64,000 nucleotides of DNA from Bacilli bacterium (GTDB lineage: Bacteria > Bacillota_I > Bacilli_A > RF39 > UBA660), in assembly GCA_017541885.1 (NCBI GenBank), contig JAFXYF010000008.1, positions 62,001-126,000 of the forward strand, in the 5' to 3' direction. The first letter of the stretch is position 1, and each line of letters opens with the position of its first letter. The notes under the pieces were generated by a model. That model did not search any database, was not told where the DNA came from, and was given only the letters and a program-made list of their open reading frames with translations. The translations under genes and the position numbers were made by a program. This document shows, in pieces, positions 44,056 through 53,384 of this stretch.

Positions 44056-44084
44056 ATTATACCATATTTTGGTATTTTTTGCAA
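44056..44084 (-). promoter_or_regulatory. strong promoter facing away from the TM2 gene
   Basis: TTGCAA (44079-44084), 17-nt spacer, TATAAT (44056-44061), minus strand. It overlaps a small hairpin ATACC-GGTAT in its spacer. Confidence 0.8.
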
Positions 44085-44096
44085 GTTTTGGGCCTA

Positions 44097-44426
44097 TTAT
44101 TGAACTAATGGTCTACCATCAGCATCAGTATTAATTGATCCAGTAAGGATTAAAATTCCTTCAATGAATCCCCATAAACCACCAAATCCACAAGTAACTA
44201 AAGTTACAAGAATTTGTGCAACTCCTCTACCAGTATTTCCTAAATAGAAGTTATGAACTCCCCAAGCTCCTAAGAATAATCCTAAAAGACCAGCAGCCAT
44301 TTTAGATTTTCCTTCTTGTGCAGGTGCAGCAGTAGTTGTTCCTGCGTTTTGTGCAGCTCCACAGCTTGGACAGAATTGTTGATTATCTTCCATTTGTGCT
44401 CCACAACTTATACAAAATTTTGCCAT
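44097..44426 (-). CDS. zinc-ribbon plus TM2 domain membrane protein
   Basis: 109 aa. N-terminal zinc ribbon CISCGAQM...CPSCGAAQ (5-24), linker rich in Ala, then TM2 domain with two helices: LLGLFLGAWGVHNFYLGNTG and TLVTCGFGGLWGFIEGILILTG. TM2 proteins are of unknown function and often carry zinc ribbons in Firmicutes. ATTTTTTCACTCC on the plus strand gives GGAGTG before the ATG. Confidence 0.9.
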   Translation of the reverse strand: MAKFCISCGAQMEDNQQFCPSCGAAQNAGTTTAAPAQEGKSKMAAGLLGLFLGAWGVHNFYLGNTGRGVAQILVTLVTCGFGGLWGFIEGILILTGSINTDADGRPLVQ

Positions 44427-44479
44427 ATTTTTTCACTCCTTTATTTTATTCTACCACACTTTTCTATTTTGTGTAGTCC

Positions 44480-46573
44480 CTATTTTTGAAATTGAGAATT
44501 ATATAGTTTTGCATAAAAACCATTCTTCTTTAATAACTCTTCATGAGTCCCTTGTTCTACAATATTTCCTTCATTCATAACAAGAATTAAATTAGCATTT
44601 TTAATTGTCGATAATCTATGAGCAATGATAAATGAAGTTCTACCCTCAGTTAACTTATCCATTGCTTTTTGAACTAATTCTTCTGTTCTAGTATCAACGT
44701 TTGATGTAGCTTCATCAAGTATTAAGAAAGGTTCATCTTCAATCATACCTCGAGCTATTGTAAGTAACTGTTTCTGTCCAGATGATACTGAGTCATTCTC
44801 CCCTATTGTAGAGTCTAGCCCTCCAGGAAGAGTCTTAATAAAATGATCTACTCCTACAGTTTTACAAATATCCCAAATATGTTCATCTGAAATATGTTTT
44901 TTATTAAATACTAAGTTTTCACGAATAGTACCTTCAAATAACCATGTGTCTTGTAAGACCATTATAAATAAATCATGAATATTTTCTCTAGTAAGTTCTT
45001 TTATTGACTTACCATCTATTAATATATCTCCTTCTTTAATATCATAGAATTTCATTAATAGATTTACCATTGTAGTTTTACCTGCTCCAGTAGGACCTAC
45101 AATAGCTATTTTTTCACCACTTTTTACTTTAGCACTAAAGTCTTCAATAATAGTTCTCTTATCATCATAACTAAATTTAACATTCTTAAATTCAATATTA
45201 CCTTTAGCATCTTTTTTATTTACTTTTTCTTTTAAATTAGATTCATCAGCTAATTCTTCTTCATCCATAAATTCATATACACGCTCTGCAGCAGCCGCAA
45301 CAGATTGCATTGTAGTCATTGCTTGAGCAATTCTAGTTAAAGGATTAGTAAATAATCTAATATAAATCATAAAGGCAACTATTGTACCAAATGTAGTTTG
45401 ATTATTCATAACAAGTAATGCACCAACTACACATACTGCAACATAACCAAAATTACCTACAAATCCCATTACAGGTTGCATAATTCCAGATAAGAATTGA
45501 CTCTTTCTATTACATGTATATAAGTTTTCATTTATACGATCAAATTCTTGTAAAGCAGATTCTTCTCCATTATAAGCTTTAACAACATTATGTCCAGAAT
45601 AAATCTCTTCAATATGACCATTTAAATCTCCTAATTCTTTTTGTCTCATAATAAAGTATTTTTGAGATTTCTTTAGAATAATAAACGATCCAATAAAACC
45701 TAAAATACTAGCAGCAATAGCAGTAAATGCCATTATATAGTTAGTAATAAACATCATTATAATAGAACCTAAGAATAATGTAACATTTGTAACTAAAGAA
45801 GTAATAGTATTACTCATATTAATACCAATAGTATCAACATCATTAGTAACTCTAGATAAAACATCTCCAGTTTCATGATTATCAAAATATCTTAAAGGAA
45901 GTACATTAATCTTTTTACTAATACCATTTCTTAGTCTCTTAGAGTACCCTATTCCAACATAAGCCATTAATATACCTTCAATATATACAAATAATGAATT
46001 AAGTAAATAAATAACTCCAACAATTAATGCTGCTACATAAAGTTTATCCATATCAAGTTTAGGTTCAACTAAAGATTTAATAGATGCAGGTAACTCATCT
46101 AATTTAGTAAGTAACTCTTCAGGATCTGAATCTTTACTTAAACCACTCATAGCATCTAAATAAACTAATTGATCAGATACGGTAATATTCTTATCCTTAA
46201 TAATCATAGGTTTTAATATTAATTCTTTTTCATTCTTAGTTAAACTCATAAATTCTAAGAATAACTCTGATGCATCTGCTTCAAATATTTCATTATTATT
46301 ATTTTTTAATTTATATATACTATAATTTTCAATAATACTTTTATTTATTTCAGTTGCAACTAACTCTATATTTTCAGTATTAGGTTTAATACCATCACTA
46401 ATAACATCAGTAACATCTGCTAATTTATTAGGTGCAACTGCAGATAACATAGCTGCAATAAAAGATAGTACACAAGCAATTACTAATATATATTTCCATC
46501 TATTTAAGCTCTTAAAGATTCTAAGTAGTGTACCAGTAAAATCTTTAGCTTTTTCTTGTTTCTGATTACGCAT
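44480..46573 (-). CDS. ABC exporter subunit B (heterodimeric, multidrug type)
   Basis: 697 aa. Six-helix membrane domain with a large extra exterior segment (~80-175) after helix 1, then ATPase with GPTGAGKTTMVN, SSGQKQLLTIARGMI and LILDEATSNVD. The canonical signature LSGGQ reads VSSGQ. Exporters of this pair move drugs, lipids or peptides. It overlaps the partner gene by 8 nt. The GTG at 46591 is rejected, because it lies before the AGGAGG of the ATG at 46573. Confidence 0.92.
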   Translation of the reverse strand: MRNQKQEKAKDFTGTLLRIFKSLNRWKYILVIACVLSFIAAMLSAVAPNKLADVTDVISDGIKPNTENIELVATEINKSIIENYSIYKLKNNNNEIFEADASELFLEFMSLTKNEKELILKPMIIKDKNITVSDQLVYLDAMSGLSKDSDPEELLTKLDELPASIKSLVEPKLDMDKLYVAALIVGVIYLLNSLFVYIEGILMAYVGIGYSKRLRNGISKKINVLPLRYFDNHETGDVLSRVTNDVDTIGINMSNTITSLVTNVTLFLGSIIMMFITNYIMAFTAIAASILGFIGSFIILKKSQKYFIMRQKELGDLNGHIEEIYSGHNVVKAYNGEESALQEFDRINENLYTCNRKSQFLSGIMQPVMGFVGNFGYVAVCVVGALLVMNNQTTFGTIVAFMIYIRLFTNPLTRIAQAMTTMQSVAAAAERVYEFMDEEELADESNLKEKVNKKDAKGNIEFKNVKFSYDDKRTIIEDFSAKVKSGEKIAIVGPTGAGKTTMVNLLMKFYDIKEGDILIDGKSIKELTRENIHDLFIMVLQDTWLFEGTIRENLVFNKKHISDEHIWDICKTVGVDHFIKTLPGGLDSTIGENDSVSSGQKQLLTIARGMIEDEPFLILDEATSNVDTRTEELVQKAMDKLTEGRTSFIIAHRLSTIKNANLILVMNEGNIVEQGTHEELLKKNGFYAKLYNSQFQK

Positions 46574-48326
46574 TTTGTAACTCCTCCTCACTTAATTGAG
46601 ATAAGGCGATTTCTTTATATACTTTGCAAGATTTTAGTAATTCTTTATGAGTACCAATTCCTACACATTCTCCTTTATCTAATACTATTATTTTATCTGC
46701 ATTCATAATTGTACCTATTCTTTGAGCAACAATTAAACTAGTAGCATCTTTTGTATATTTCTTTAGTTCACGTCTTAGTTTTGCATCAGTTTGATAATCT
46801 AAGGCACTAAATGAATCATCAAAGATATATATTTCAGGGTCTCTAGCAATAGCTCTTGCAATAGATAATCTTTGCTTTTGACCACCACTTACATTAGTTC
46901 CACCTCTAGCGATATGAGCTTCATACTTATCATCCATTTTTTCTACGAAGTCTTTTCCTTGAGCAACTTCAATTGCTTTTTTTATTTTTTCAAGAGTTGG
47001 TTTTTCTTTACCATTATCTCCATAAGATATATTTTCAGAAACAGTACCAGTAAACATTACTGCAGTTTGTGGTATATAACCAATCTTATTATTTAAAGCT
47101 TTAATGTCATAACTCTTAACATTAACTCCATCTACAAATACTTCACCATCAGTCGCATCATAAAGTCTAGGAACTAAATTAATAAGTGTAGATTTACCAG
47201 AACCTGTAGAACCAATAAAAGCAACTGTCTCACCCTTATTAGCAGTAAATGAAATATGTTTAAGTAAATATTCATCTGCATCAGGATATTTAAAACTAAC
47301 ATCTCTAAATTCTACAGTACCAACATCTTCAGTATCTCCATCAAAAGTGCCAGAGTGAATTGATACTTCACTATCTAATACTTCATTAATACGATTTGCT
47401 GATACTTGAGCTCTAGGAAGTACCATAAATATCATAGTAAGCATTAAGAATGAAATAATAACTTGCATTCCATAACTAGCAAATACAACCATATTACTAA
47501 ATAAATTAATCTTATCAATCATTCCACTATTAACAATTAAGAATGCACCTACAATATATATTCCTAAGTGTTGGAAATGCATAACAAAGTTCATCATAGG
47601 ATCCATTAAAGCAAAAGTCTTAGTAATTTTTAAATGAATTCCAGTTAATTCTTCATTAACATCATTAAATCTCTTTTGTTCAAACTTCTCTGCATTAAAT
47701 GCATGAACTACTCTAATACCAGTAATATTTTCTCTTGTTGCTCCATTAATCTTATCAGTTAATTTTTGTATTTTCGCAAATCTAGGAGAAACAGTCTTAA
47801 TAATAAACATATTAGTAATAACTATTAATATAACTCCTACTCCAGTTACTAAACTTAATTCTCCACTCTTACCAATTATTTTTAAAAGTGCCCATACTGC
47901 CATAATTGGAGCTTTAATTAAAAGTATTAATCCCATACTAAGTAACATTTCTACTTGTGTTACATCATTAGTAGTACGAGTAATTAAACTACTAGTAGAA
48001 AATTTCTTAATCTCAGCAATACCAAAACTCTCAACTTTAGCAAATATCTTTCTTCTAATAGATCTAGAAAATCTAGCAGAAAGTAATGAACTAAAGTAAC
48101 CAACTACTATAGTACAAACTAAACTACCTACTGCACAAATAATCATATGAGCCCCAGCTATTAATATTTCATTCATAGTAGAAGTCTCAGTTTGTACAAG
48201 TCTAGTTATTTCACTCATATATTCAGGCATTCTTAAATCTAAGAATACTGAGAATGCTACAAGTACAATAATAGTTAAAATAATAATTAAATCTTTCTTT
48301 TCAAAATTTTTAAATAACCGTATCAT
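46566..48326 (-). CDS. ABC exporter subunit A (heterodimeric, multidrug type)
   Basis: 586 aa. Six membrane helices then ATPase with GSTGSGKSTLIN, VSGGQKQRLSIARAI and IFDDSFSALD. The Walker B end DDSFSALD lacks the catalytic Glu (Asp in its place), the usual sign of the degenerate site of a heterodimer. Partner is the gene downstream. It starts 4 nt inside the patatin-like lipase gene, so lipase and exporter are one operon. Confidence 0.93.
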   Translation of the reverse strand: MIRLFKNFEKKDLIIILTIIVLVAFSVFLDLRMPEYMSEITRLVQTETSTMNEILIAGAHMIICAVGSLVCTIVVGYFSSLLSARFSRSIRRKIFAKVESFGIAEIKKFSTSSLITRTTNDVTQVEMLLSMGLILLIKAPIMAVWALLKIIGKSGELSLVTGVGVILIVITNMFIIKTVSPRFAKIQKLTDKINGATRENITGIRVVHAFNAEKFEQKRFNDVNEELTGIHLKITKTFALMDPMMNFVMHFQHLGIYIVGAFLIVNSGMIDKINLFSNMVVFASYGMQVIISFLMLTMIFMVLPRAQVSANRINEVLDSEVSIHSGTFDGDTEDVGTVEFRDVSFKYPDADEYLLKHISFTANKGETVAFIGSTGSGKSTLINLVPRLYDATDGEVFVDGVNVKSYDIKALNNKIGYIPQTAVMFTGTVSENISYGDNGKEKPTLEKIKKAIEVAQGKDFVEKMDDKYEAHIARGGTNVSGGQKQRLSIARAIARDPEIYIFDDSFSALDYQTDAKLRRELKKYTKDATSLIVAQRIGTIMNADKIIVLDKGECVGIGTHKELLKSCKVYKEIALSQLSEEELQNA

Positions 48327-49174
48327 CTTTTACCTTCTCTCTTCAAGTATATTTTTAAGTCATCTAAGCTATTTTTAGCGTCTTCTACGCCCAAATCATA
48401 CATTTCTTGTATTCGAGTCCTATCATGTTCAATTCTCTTTATAGGGACAAGTTTAGATGGTCTAATAACAAATATTTTATCTCTATCTAATTTAATAATA
48501 TCTTCTTTAGTTTTATTATATGTAATCCATCTATTTTCAAGAGTATTAATAAAATTAGGATAAGATTTATATTTTAATTTAAATAATGAAGTATTACTCT
48601 TTTTCTTACGATAATCTTTTACTCTTGTCTCTACAATAATAATCTTATCGTATCCTTGTTTTAATGCCCATTCTAGTGGAACACTATCACTAACTCCTCC
48701 ATCTAAATACTTCTTACCATCAATTTCTACTATTTTAGATACTAATGGCATAGATCCAGATGCTCTTAAATATTCCATTTCATTCTTAATATCAGTAATT
48801 AATTTATATTCAGGTAAACCAGTCTCTAAATTAGTTACTACACAATAAAACTTAGTCTTAGAATTATTAAAAGTATCAAAATCAAATGGATCAGTTTCAT
48901 ATATTAACTTATTAAAACAAAAATCTTCATTCATTATATTACCAGTCTTAAATAATGAATGAAATCCCATATAATTCTTGTTATTAGCATTTTCTAAATT
49001 ATAACGAAGACATCTTCCTTTTTGATTTGATACATAATTAATCCCAAATAAAGCTCCAGCAGATACTCCTACTATTGCATCTATCTTAATATCTGTATCA
49101 AGTAATACATCAAGTACTCCAGCAGTATAAATACCTCTTAAAGCACCACCTTCAAGTACTAATAATGTCTTCAT
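48323..49174 (-). CDS. patatin-like phospholipase (RssA type)
   Basis: 283 aa. Oxyanion motif GGALRGIYTAG, nucleophile GVSAGAL (GxSxG), and catalytic Asp in DGGVSD. Patatin-like enzymes act as acyl hydrolases, mostly on phospholipids. Members beside ABC exporters might edit or supply lipids; that is inference. The GTG at 49183 lies in AGGTGAT, so the ATG at 49174 is used. First gene of the lipase-ABC operon. Confidence 0.9.
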   Translation of the reverse strand: MKTLLVLEGGALRGIYTAGVLDVLLDTDIKIDAIVGVSAGALFGINYVSNQKGRCLRYNLENANNKNYMGFHSLFKTGNIMNEDFCFNKLIYETDPFDFDTFNNSKTKFYCVVTNLETGLPEYKLITDIKNEMEYLRASGSMPLVSKIVEIDGKKYLDGGVSDSVPLEWALKQGYDKIIIVETRVKDYRKKKSNTSLFKLKYKSYPNFINTLENRWITYNKTKEDIIKLDRDKIFVIRPSKLVPIKRIEHDRTRIQEMYDLGVEDAKNSLDDLKIYLKREGKR

Positions 49175-49200
49175 AAAAATCACCTTCTATATTATAACAT

Positions 49201-49227
49201 AAAAGCAAGAATTAATCTTCTTGCTTT
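49201..49227 (-). terminator. terminator after the 212-aa membrane protein
   Basis: Minus strand AAAGCAAGAA pairs with TTCTTGCTTT, then T-rich. Confidence 0.78.
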
Positions 49228-49864
49228 ATCGTATTATACAATAATCATTTTCCATATTATCATTCATCGTAATATAAATGTCATTAGTATTACCCCTACA
49301 TTTATATACAGTTATCTTTTTACTGATAAAACTATCATCTAAGTTTTTATATACCATAGTAGTACCATCACTACTAAGTCCAACATAAGATAATTTATTT
49401 AATAAATTATTAATAAATTTATCATTAATTTCATCTTTTAAACTCTTACTCTTCTTATCATTCTTATATTTAACATTAATCTCATCAATACAATCTAAAT
49501 ATATCTTATAATCATCTAACTCTTTATATAATAAACTATTATTACATTCATTGTCTTTAACAAGGATAATATATTCTTCATAATTCTTTTCTTTACTATA
49601 AGTAACTTCTCTATTTATAGTTAAGAATCTAAATACTACTTTTCTAGATAAATCAAATCTCTCTTCTTGTTTCTCTTTTAAAGTTCTCTCTACTATGTAA
49701 TATAAACCTCTATAAGATTCAAATTTATTTTTCTTATCAAAACTCTTAATACAGAATACCGGTTGATCACCTCTAGATATACGATAATAATCATATCCAG
49801 CAGTAACCCATCCAAGTATTAATATAACAATAAGTATATTTCTAATTCCTTTAAGTACTTTCAT
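49226..49864 (-). CDS. membrane-anchored protein of unknown function
   Basis: 212 aa. One N-terminal helix (8-25, IRNILIVILILGWVTAGY) and an exterior domain with acidic and Lys-rich helices; two late Cys (YKCRGNTND and YCIIR). AGAGGGATAAT precedes the ATG. Single gene between terminators. No recognised family. Confidence 0.65.
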   Translation of the reverse strand: MKVLKGIRNILIVILILGWVTAGYDYYRISRGDQPVFCIKSFDKKNKFESYRGLYYIVERTLKEKQEERFDLSRKVVFRFLTINREVTYSKEKNYEEYIILVKDNECNNSLLYKELDDYKIYLDCIDEINVKYKNDKKSKSLKDEINDKFINNLLNKLSYVGLSSDGTTMVYKNLDDSFISKKITVYKCRGNTNDIYITMNDNMENDYCIIR

Positions 49865-49897
49865 ATTATCCCTCTTTATTATCTATTTCATTATATC

Positions 49898-49924
49898 AAA
49901 AATACTAGTCAATTGACTAGTATT
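49898..49924 (-). terminator. terminator of the trxA operon
   Basis: AATACTAGTC, loop AATT, GACTAGTATT then T5, minus strand. Confidence 0.88.
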
Positions 49925-49926
49925 AT

Positions 49927-50226
49927 TTAATGAATTAAATCAAGTAATTGTTCTTTAGAAATCATTCCAACAGATTTATCTATTAGTTTTCCATCTTCAA
50001 ATACAAGTATTGTTGGGATAGACATAATTTCATATTCTTCAGCAATATTATCTGCATTATCCATATCTAATTTATAAAACTTCATATTAGGTGTCTTCTC
50101 TGCTACTTCATCTACTATAGGAGATAACGCCTTACAAGGTCCACACCAATTAGCATAACAATCAATTATTACTTTTCCAGTTTTAATTACTTCATTAAAT
50201 TTATCTTCAGTTAATTCTTCTATCAT
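49927..50226 (-). CDS. trxA: thioredoxin
   Basis: 99 aa. Active site WCGPC in CYANWCGPCKALSPIVDE, cis-Pro in MSIPTILVF. A disulfide reductase for ribonucleotide reductase and stress repair. It is 1 nt after a Glu-rich gene, so probably co-transcribed. The partner reductase (trxB) is not in this window. Confidence 0.95.
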   Translation of the reverse strand: MIEELTEDKFNEVIKTGKVIIDCYANWCGPCKALSPIVDEVAEKTPNMKFYKLDMDNADNIAEEYEIMSIPTILVFEDGKLIDKSVGMISKEQLLDLIH

Positions 50227-50227
50227 A

Positions 50228-50536
50228 TCAATTCTCCATTTCTGTTTCTTGATTAATCATAAATTGTTTTGCTTGTTCTTCAGCCTCTTTAAGTTGTTCA
50301 GGTGTTAAATGTGTTCTAGCATATTCCATAGCTTCTTCTCTAAGTTTTTCATAATCAACATTTTGATATTTATTCATTATATCTTGTAATCCTTTATCAT
50401 GTTCTTCCTGCATTTTTCTATTTTGTTCTTCTATTTTACGAGCTAACTCTTCCTCAGTAGGTTCATAAAAATCTGGAAGTGTTGGCTCTATCTCAGCTAA
50501 CTTCTCATCTATTTCTTTAATAATATCTTCTTTCAT
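50228..50536 (-). CDS. Glu-rich helical protein of unknown function
   Basis: 102 aa, strongly acidic, long amphipathic helices with heptad-like Leu/Glu (EELARKIEEQNRKMQEEHDK), which suggests a coiled coil. No Cys or membrane segment. Directly ahead of trxA in one operon. AGGGATAATT precedes the ATG. No known family. Confidence 0.6.
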   Translation of the reverse strand: MKEDIIKEIDEKLAEIEPTLPDFYEPTEEELARKIEEQNRKMQEEHDKGLQDIMNKYQNVDYEKLREEAMEYARTHLTPEQLKEAEEQAKQFMINQETEMEN

Positions 50537-50584
50537 AATTATCCCTCATTCCTATGTTATAAGTGTATCATATTTTTAATAATT

Positions 50585-50608
50585 AAAAAACTAGATTACT
50601 CTAGTTTC
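50585..50608 (-). terminator. terminator of the Cys-repeat lipoprotein operon
   Basis: Minus strand AAACTAGA, loop GTAA, TCTAGTTT then T-rich. Confidence 0.83.
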
Positions 50609-50611
50609 TTA

Positions 50612-51439
50612 TTATTTATCTTTTACTTCTACTTTTATTGTATCAGTATATTTATATTTAATACATTTATTATCAACTAATTCATATTTCTTTTCACAGT
50701 AGTATTCTTTTTCAGTCATTGATTCTTCTTCCTTAGTACAAGTTCCATTAATATCACTATATCCTTCAGGACAAAGTTTTACAGTTTTAGCACTCATAGA
50801 AACATTTTTACTACAAACTGATCCATTAAGTTTATAATCAGAATCACAACTATAAGTAGCATGTGCAGGAGTAGAAACAGTTACTAAACAAGTTGATCTA
50901 TCTACTTGTTCTCCTCTTATACAATAATAATCTTTAGTAGCCCACATAGAACAAGTATATCCACCAGATCCTTCAGTAAATCCAGCTCTACAACTTTCAC
51001 TAGGAAATTTCGTATAATAACACTCTACATTATTTCTAGTAGTACCTGCAGGACAAACATAACCATAAATCAAAGCTTTAGTATCAGCAACCTTTTGAAC
51101 ACAGCTTGATCCGCTTAAAGTTCCAGAAGTACATGAATATGTTGCTTTAGCATTCATAGTAATTGTCTTAGAACAAGTATCACCACTTAAAGTATAACCT
51201 TCATCACATACTTTTACATCAACCTTTTTAGCAGTTAATGTTTGATAGCACTTACCATCTCTAAGTTCTTTATTATCTTTACAAACATCTTTAGATAAAA
51301 CTTCTTTTTGTTCTACTACTTTTCTACATTTTCCATTATTTAAAATATAATCTTCTTTACAACCTTCTTTATATTTCTTACATCCTGCTAGTAAAAAAAC
51401 AACAAGTAATAACAATAATACTTTTAAAACTTTCTTCAT
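50612..51439 (-). CDS. Cys-pair repeat lipoprotein
   Basis: 275 aa. Lipobox LAGC at ~18-21 after a hydrophobic signal. The rest is about ten units of the form C-x5-10-C with G/Y between, for example CKEDYILNNGKC, CKDNKELRDGKC, CDEGYTLSGDTC, CPEGYSDINGTC. Such two-Cys microrepeats resemble EGF-like or VSP-like modules and should be disulfide rich. The larger frame start (51460) is upstream of AGGAG, so the ATG at 51439 is used. Forms an operon with the smaller repeat lipoprotein. Function unknown; a surface role is likely. Confidence 0.75.
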   Translation of the reverse strand: MKKVLKVLLLLLVVFLLAGCKKYKEGCKEDYILNNGKCRKVVEQKEVLSKDVCKDNKELRDGKCYQTLTAKKVDVKVCDEGYTLSGDTCSKTITMNAKATYSCTSGTLSGSSCVQKVADTKALIYGYVCPAGTTRNNVECYYTKFPSESCRAGFTEGSGGYTCSMWATKDYYCIRGEQVDRSTCLVTVSTPAHATYSCDSDYKLNGSVCSKNVSMSAKTVKLCPEGYSDINGTCTKEEESMTEKEYYCEKKYELVDNKCIKYKYTDTIKVEVKDK

Positions 51440-51443
51440 AATT

Positions 51444-51755
51444 TTACTCCTCATATGCATTATAAGATGTTTCTATAATGCATTCATCACCATCTAAATA
51501 ACCACTATAGCAAGTGTAAGAATCAACATCTGCATTAAATGCAATAGATGAAAAACTATAACTTACACATTGATTTCCATTTAAATAAGTTCCAGGATGT
51601 CTCTTGCATGTATAATTAGGAATAGCTGGTGTACTGTTCTTCTTTATGCAAGTTGTACCCTTTAATTCATCACCATCATCGCAATAATATGTCTTTTCTC
51701 CAATAGAACAAGCTGTACAAAACATTATGATAATTAATAATAAAATCTTTTTCAT
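51444..51755 (-). CDS. small Cys-pair repeat lipoprotein
   Basis: 103 aa. Signal MKKILLLIIIMFCTAC with lipobox Cys16 (FCTAC). It shows three Cys pairs of the same kind as the next gene: CDDGDELKGTTC, CKRHPGTYLNGNQC and CYSGYLDGDEC. It ends 4 nt before that gene starts. A short paralogous member of the family; function unknown. Confidence 0.75.
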   Translation of the reverse strand: MKKILLLIIIMFCTACSIGEKTYYCDDGDELKGTTCIKKNSTPAIPNYTCKRHPGTYLNGNQCVSYSFSSIAFNADVDSYTCYSGYLDGDECIIETSYNAYEE

Positions 51756-51806
51756 ATATACCTCTCTATTTTAACTAATATAATTATAACATATTATTTA
51801 AAATAA

Positions 51807-51836
51807 AATAAAAAATCGGATATAAATCCGATTTAT
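51807..51836 (-). terminator. terminator after tRNA-Glu
   Basis: AAATCGGAT pairs with ATCCGATTT, loop of 6, then T6 on the minus strand. Confidence 0.88.
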
Positions 51837-51843
51837 TTACAAA

Positions 51844-51920
51844 TGGTAGCCTGTACGGAATTCGAATCCGTGAATGTTACCTTGAGAGGGTAATGTGTTA
51901 AGCCACTTCACCAACAGGCC
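51844..51920 (-). tRNA. trnE: tRNA-Glu (CTC anticodon)
   Basis: 77 nt with encoded CCA. Acceptor GGCCTGT/ACAGGCT, anticodon stem TTACC/GGTAA with loop CTCTCAA (anticodon CTC, positions 34-36), T-arm CGGATTCGAATCCG. First pair is G-U. It reads GAG. Minus strand, standing alone with its own terminator. Confidence 0.93.
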
Positions 51921-51925
51921 ATATA

Positions 51926-51975
51926 AAAGACTATTTAATAATACCACAAAAAGTATTATCTATCAATAGTCTTTT
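51926..51975 (-). terminator. long hairpin terminator after murC
   Basis: AAAAGACTAT pairs with ATAGTCTTTT; inner stem AATAC/GTATT. Minus strand T-rich end, close to the tRNA. Confidence 0.75.
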
Positions 51976-51980
51976 TAATT

Positions 51981-53300
51981 TTAATTATCTTCTAAAGAGT
52001 TAACATATATTTTAAAACTATCAATTAAATGACTAATAGATGCACAACTCATAAAACAAATTACTGAGTCTAACTCTTCTCCTAATTTAGAAATAGTCTC
52101 TTCTGAAATCATATCTCCATCTCTAAGACCCTCTACAATCATTTTAGAAGTTACTCCAGGATAGTCAATTGCATATTCCCTATTACTATCTATCTCAGTT
52201 AAATAAGCTTTATCTGCTACATTTAAAGCAGTAATAAAGTCATCTTTAAAGTCTCTAGTTCTAGAATATGTATTAGGTTTAAATACTACTACAATTCTCT
52301 TATTAGGATATTTTTGTCTAACTGCTTCTAATGTAGATTTAATTTCAGTTGGATGATGAGCATAATCATCAATAATAGTAGTATTACCTACTTTACTAAT
52401 AGCAAATCTTCTCTCAGCATTTTCAAAGTTCTTTAAAGAATTATAAATAATATCTTTTTCTATTCCTAATTCTTTAGCCATTATAATAGCAGCAGTAGCA
52501 TTTTGAACCATGTGTTTACCAAATAAAGGTATTTCAAATGATCCATAAAATTCTCCTTTAATTTCAATATCAAATCTAGATGCATCAGTCTCTAATTTTA
52601 AATTTCTAATAACTACATCATTATTAAATCCAAATCCATAATATATTGCTTTAGGTAAGAAATTAATCTTTCTAACTTCTTCATTATCTCCATTACAAAT
52701 AACAAGTCTACTAGTTTGATTAGCAAATTTTTCAAAAGACTCTCTAATATCATCAATATCTTTATAACACTCTAAGTGTTCAGCTTCAATATTAGTAATA
52801 ATTGCATACATTGGATGATAATCTAAGAAATGTCTATTAAATTCATCAGACTCTACTACAAAGTATTCTTTCTCTAAAGATGCTTTTCCATCTCCTGCCC
52901 CTATAAAGTAATTACATCCAATACTATTTTCTAAAATAGTTTTAATCATAGTAGAAGTAGTAGTTTTTCCATGAGTACCAGATACTCCAATAGATTTAAA
53001 CATACCTACTACATCACCCATAATTTCACTATATTTCTTTATCTTAAGTCCTAATTCTTTTACTCTTTTCATCTCAGGATGATCTTCAGGTACCGCAACA
53101 CTATAAGTAACAATAGTATCTTTATCAAGTGGATGTTCATGATCATAATAAATTAGAATCTCTCTTTCTTCTAATCCCTTCTCAGTAAATTTATAATCTC
53201 TCGCATCATCATAACCAATAACATCATTTCCTAAATCAAATAAGATTTGAGCTAAGGTAGACATACCAGTTCCTTTAATTCCTATACAGTAATATTTCAT
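51981..53300 (-). CDS. murC: UDP-N-acetylmuramate--L-alanine ligase
   Basis: 439 aa. GIKGTGMSTLAQIL at the N-terminus, ATP loop GVSGTHGKTTTSTM, FVVESDEFNRHFLDY and YAHHPTEI near the end. It adds L-Ala to UDP-MurNAc in peptidoglycan synthesis. The ATG at 53300 gives the standard family start M-x-Y-x-GIKGTGMS; the longer frame to 53333 has no homology. The cell makes a wall, unlike Mollicutes. Confidence 0.96.
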   Translation of the reverse strand: MKYYCIGIKGTGMSTLAQILFDLGNDVIGYDDARDYKFTEKGLEEREILIYYDHEHPLDKDTIVTYSVAVPEDHPEMKRVKELGLKIKKYSEIMGDVVGMFKSIGVSGTHGKTTTSTMIKTILENSIGCNYFIGAGDGKASLEKEYFVVESDEFNRHFLDYHPMYAIITNIEAEHLECYKDIDDIRESFEKFANQTSRLVICNGDNEEVRKINFLPKAIYYGFGFNNDVVIRNLKLETDASRFDIEIKGEFYGSFEIPLFGKHMVQNATAAIIMAKELGIEKDIIYNSLKNFENAERRFAISKVGNTTIIDDYAHHPTEIKSTLEAVRQKYPNKRIVVVFKPNTYSRTRDFKDDFITALNVADKAYLTEIDSNREYAIDYPGVTSKMIVEGLRDGDMISEETISKLGEELDSVICFMSCASISHLIDSFKIYVNSLEDN

Positions 53301-53340
53301 ACTACTCACATCCTTTATTAAATTATAATTCAAAATAAAA

Positions 53341-53376
53341 ATGATGTAAAGTTAAGCAATTTAACTTTACACCATA
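53341..53376 (-). terminator. terminator of queH
   Basis: GTAAAGTTAA, loop ATTGC, TTAACTTTAC then ATCA and T5, minus strand. Confidence 0.82.
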
Positions 53377-53384
53377 TTATATGT

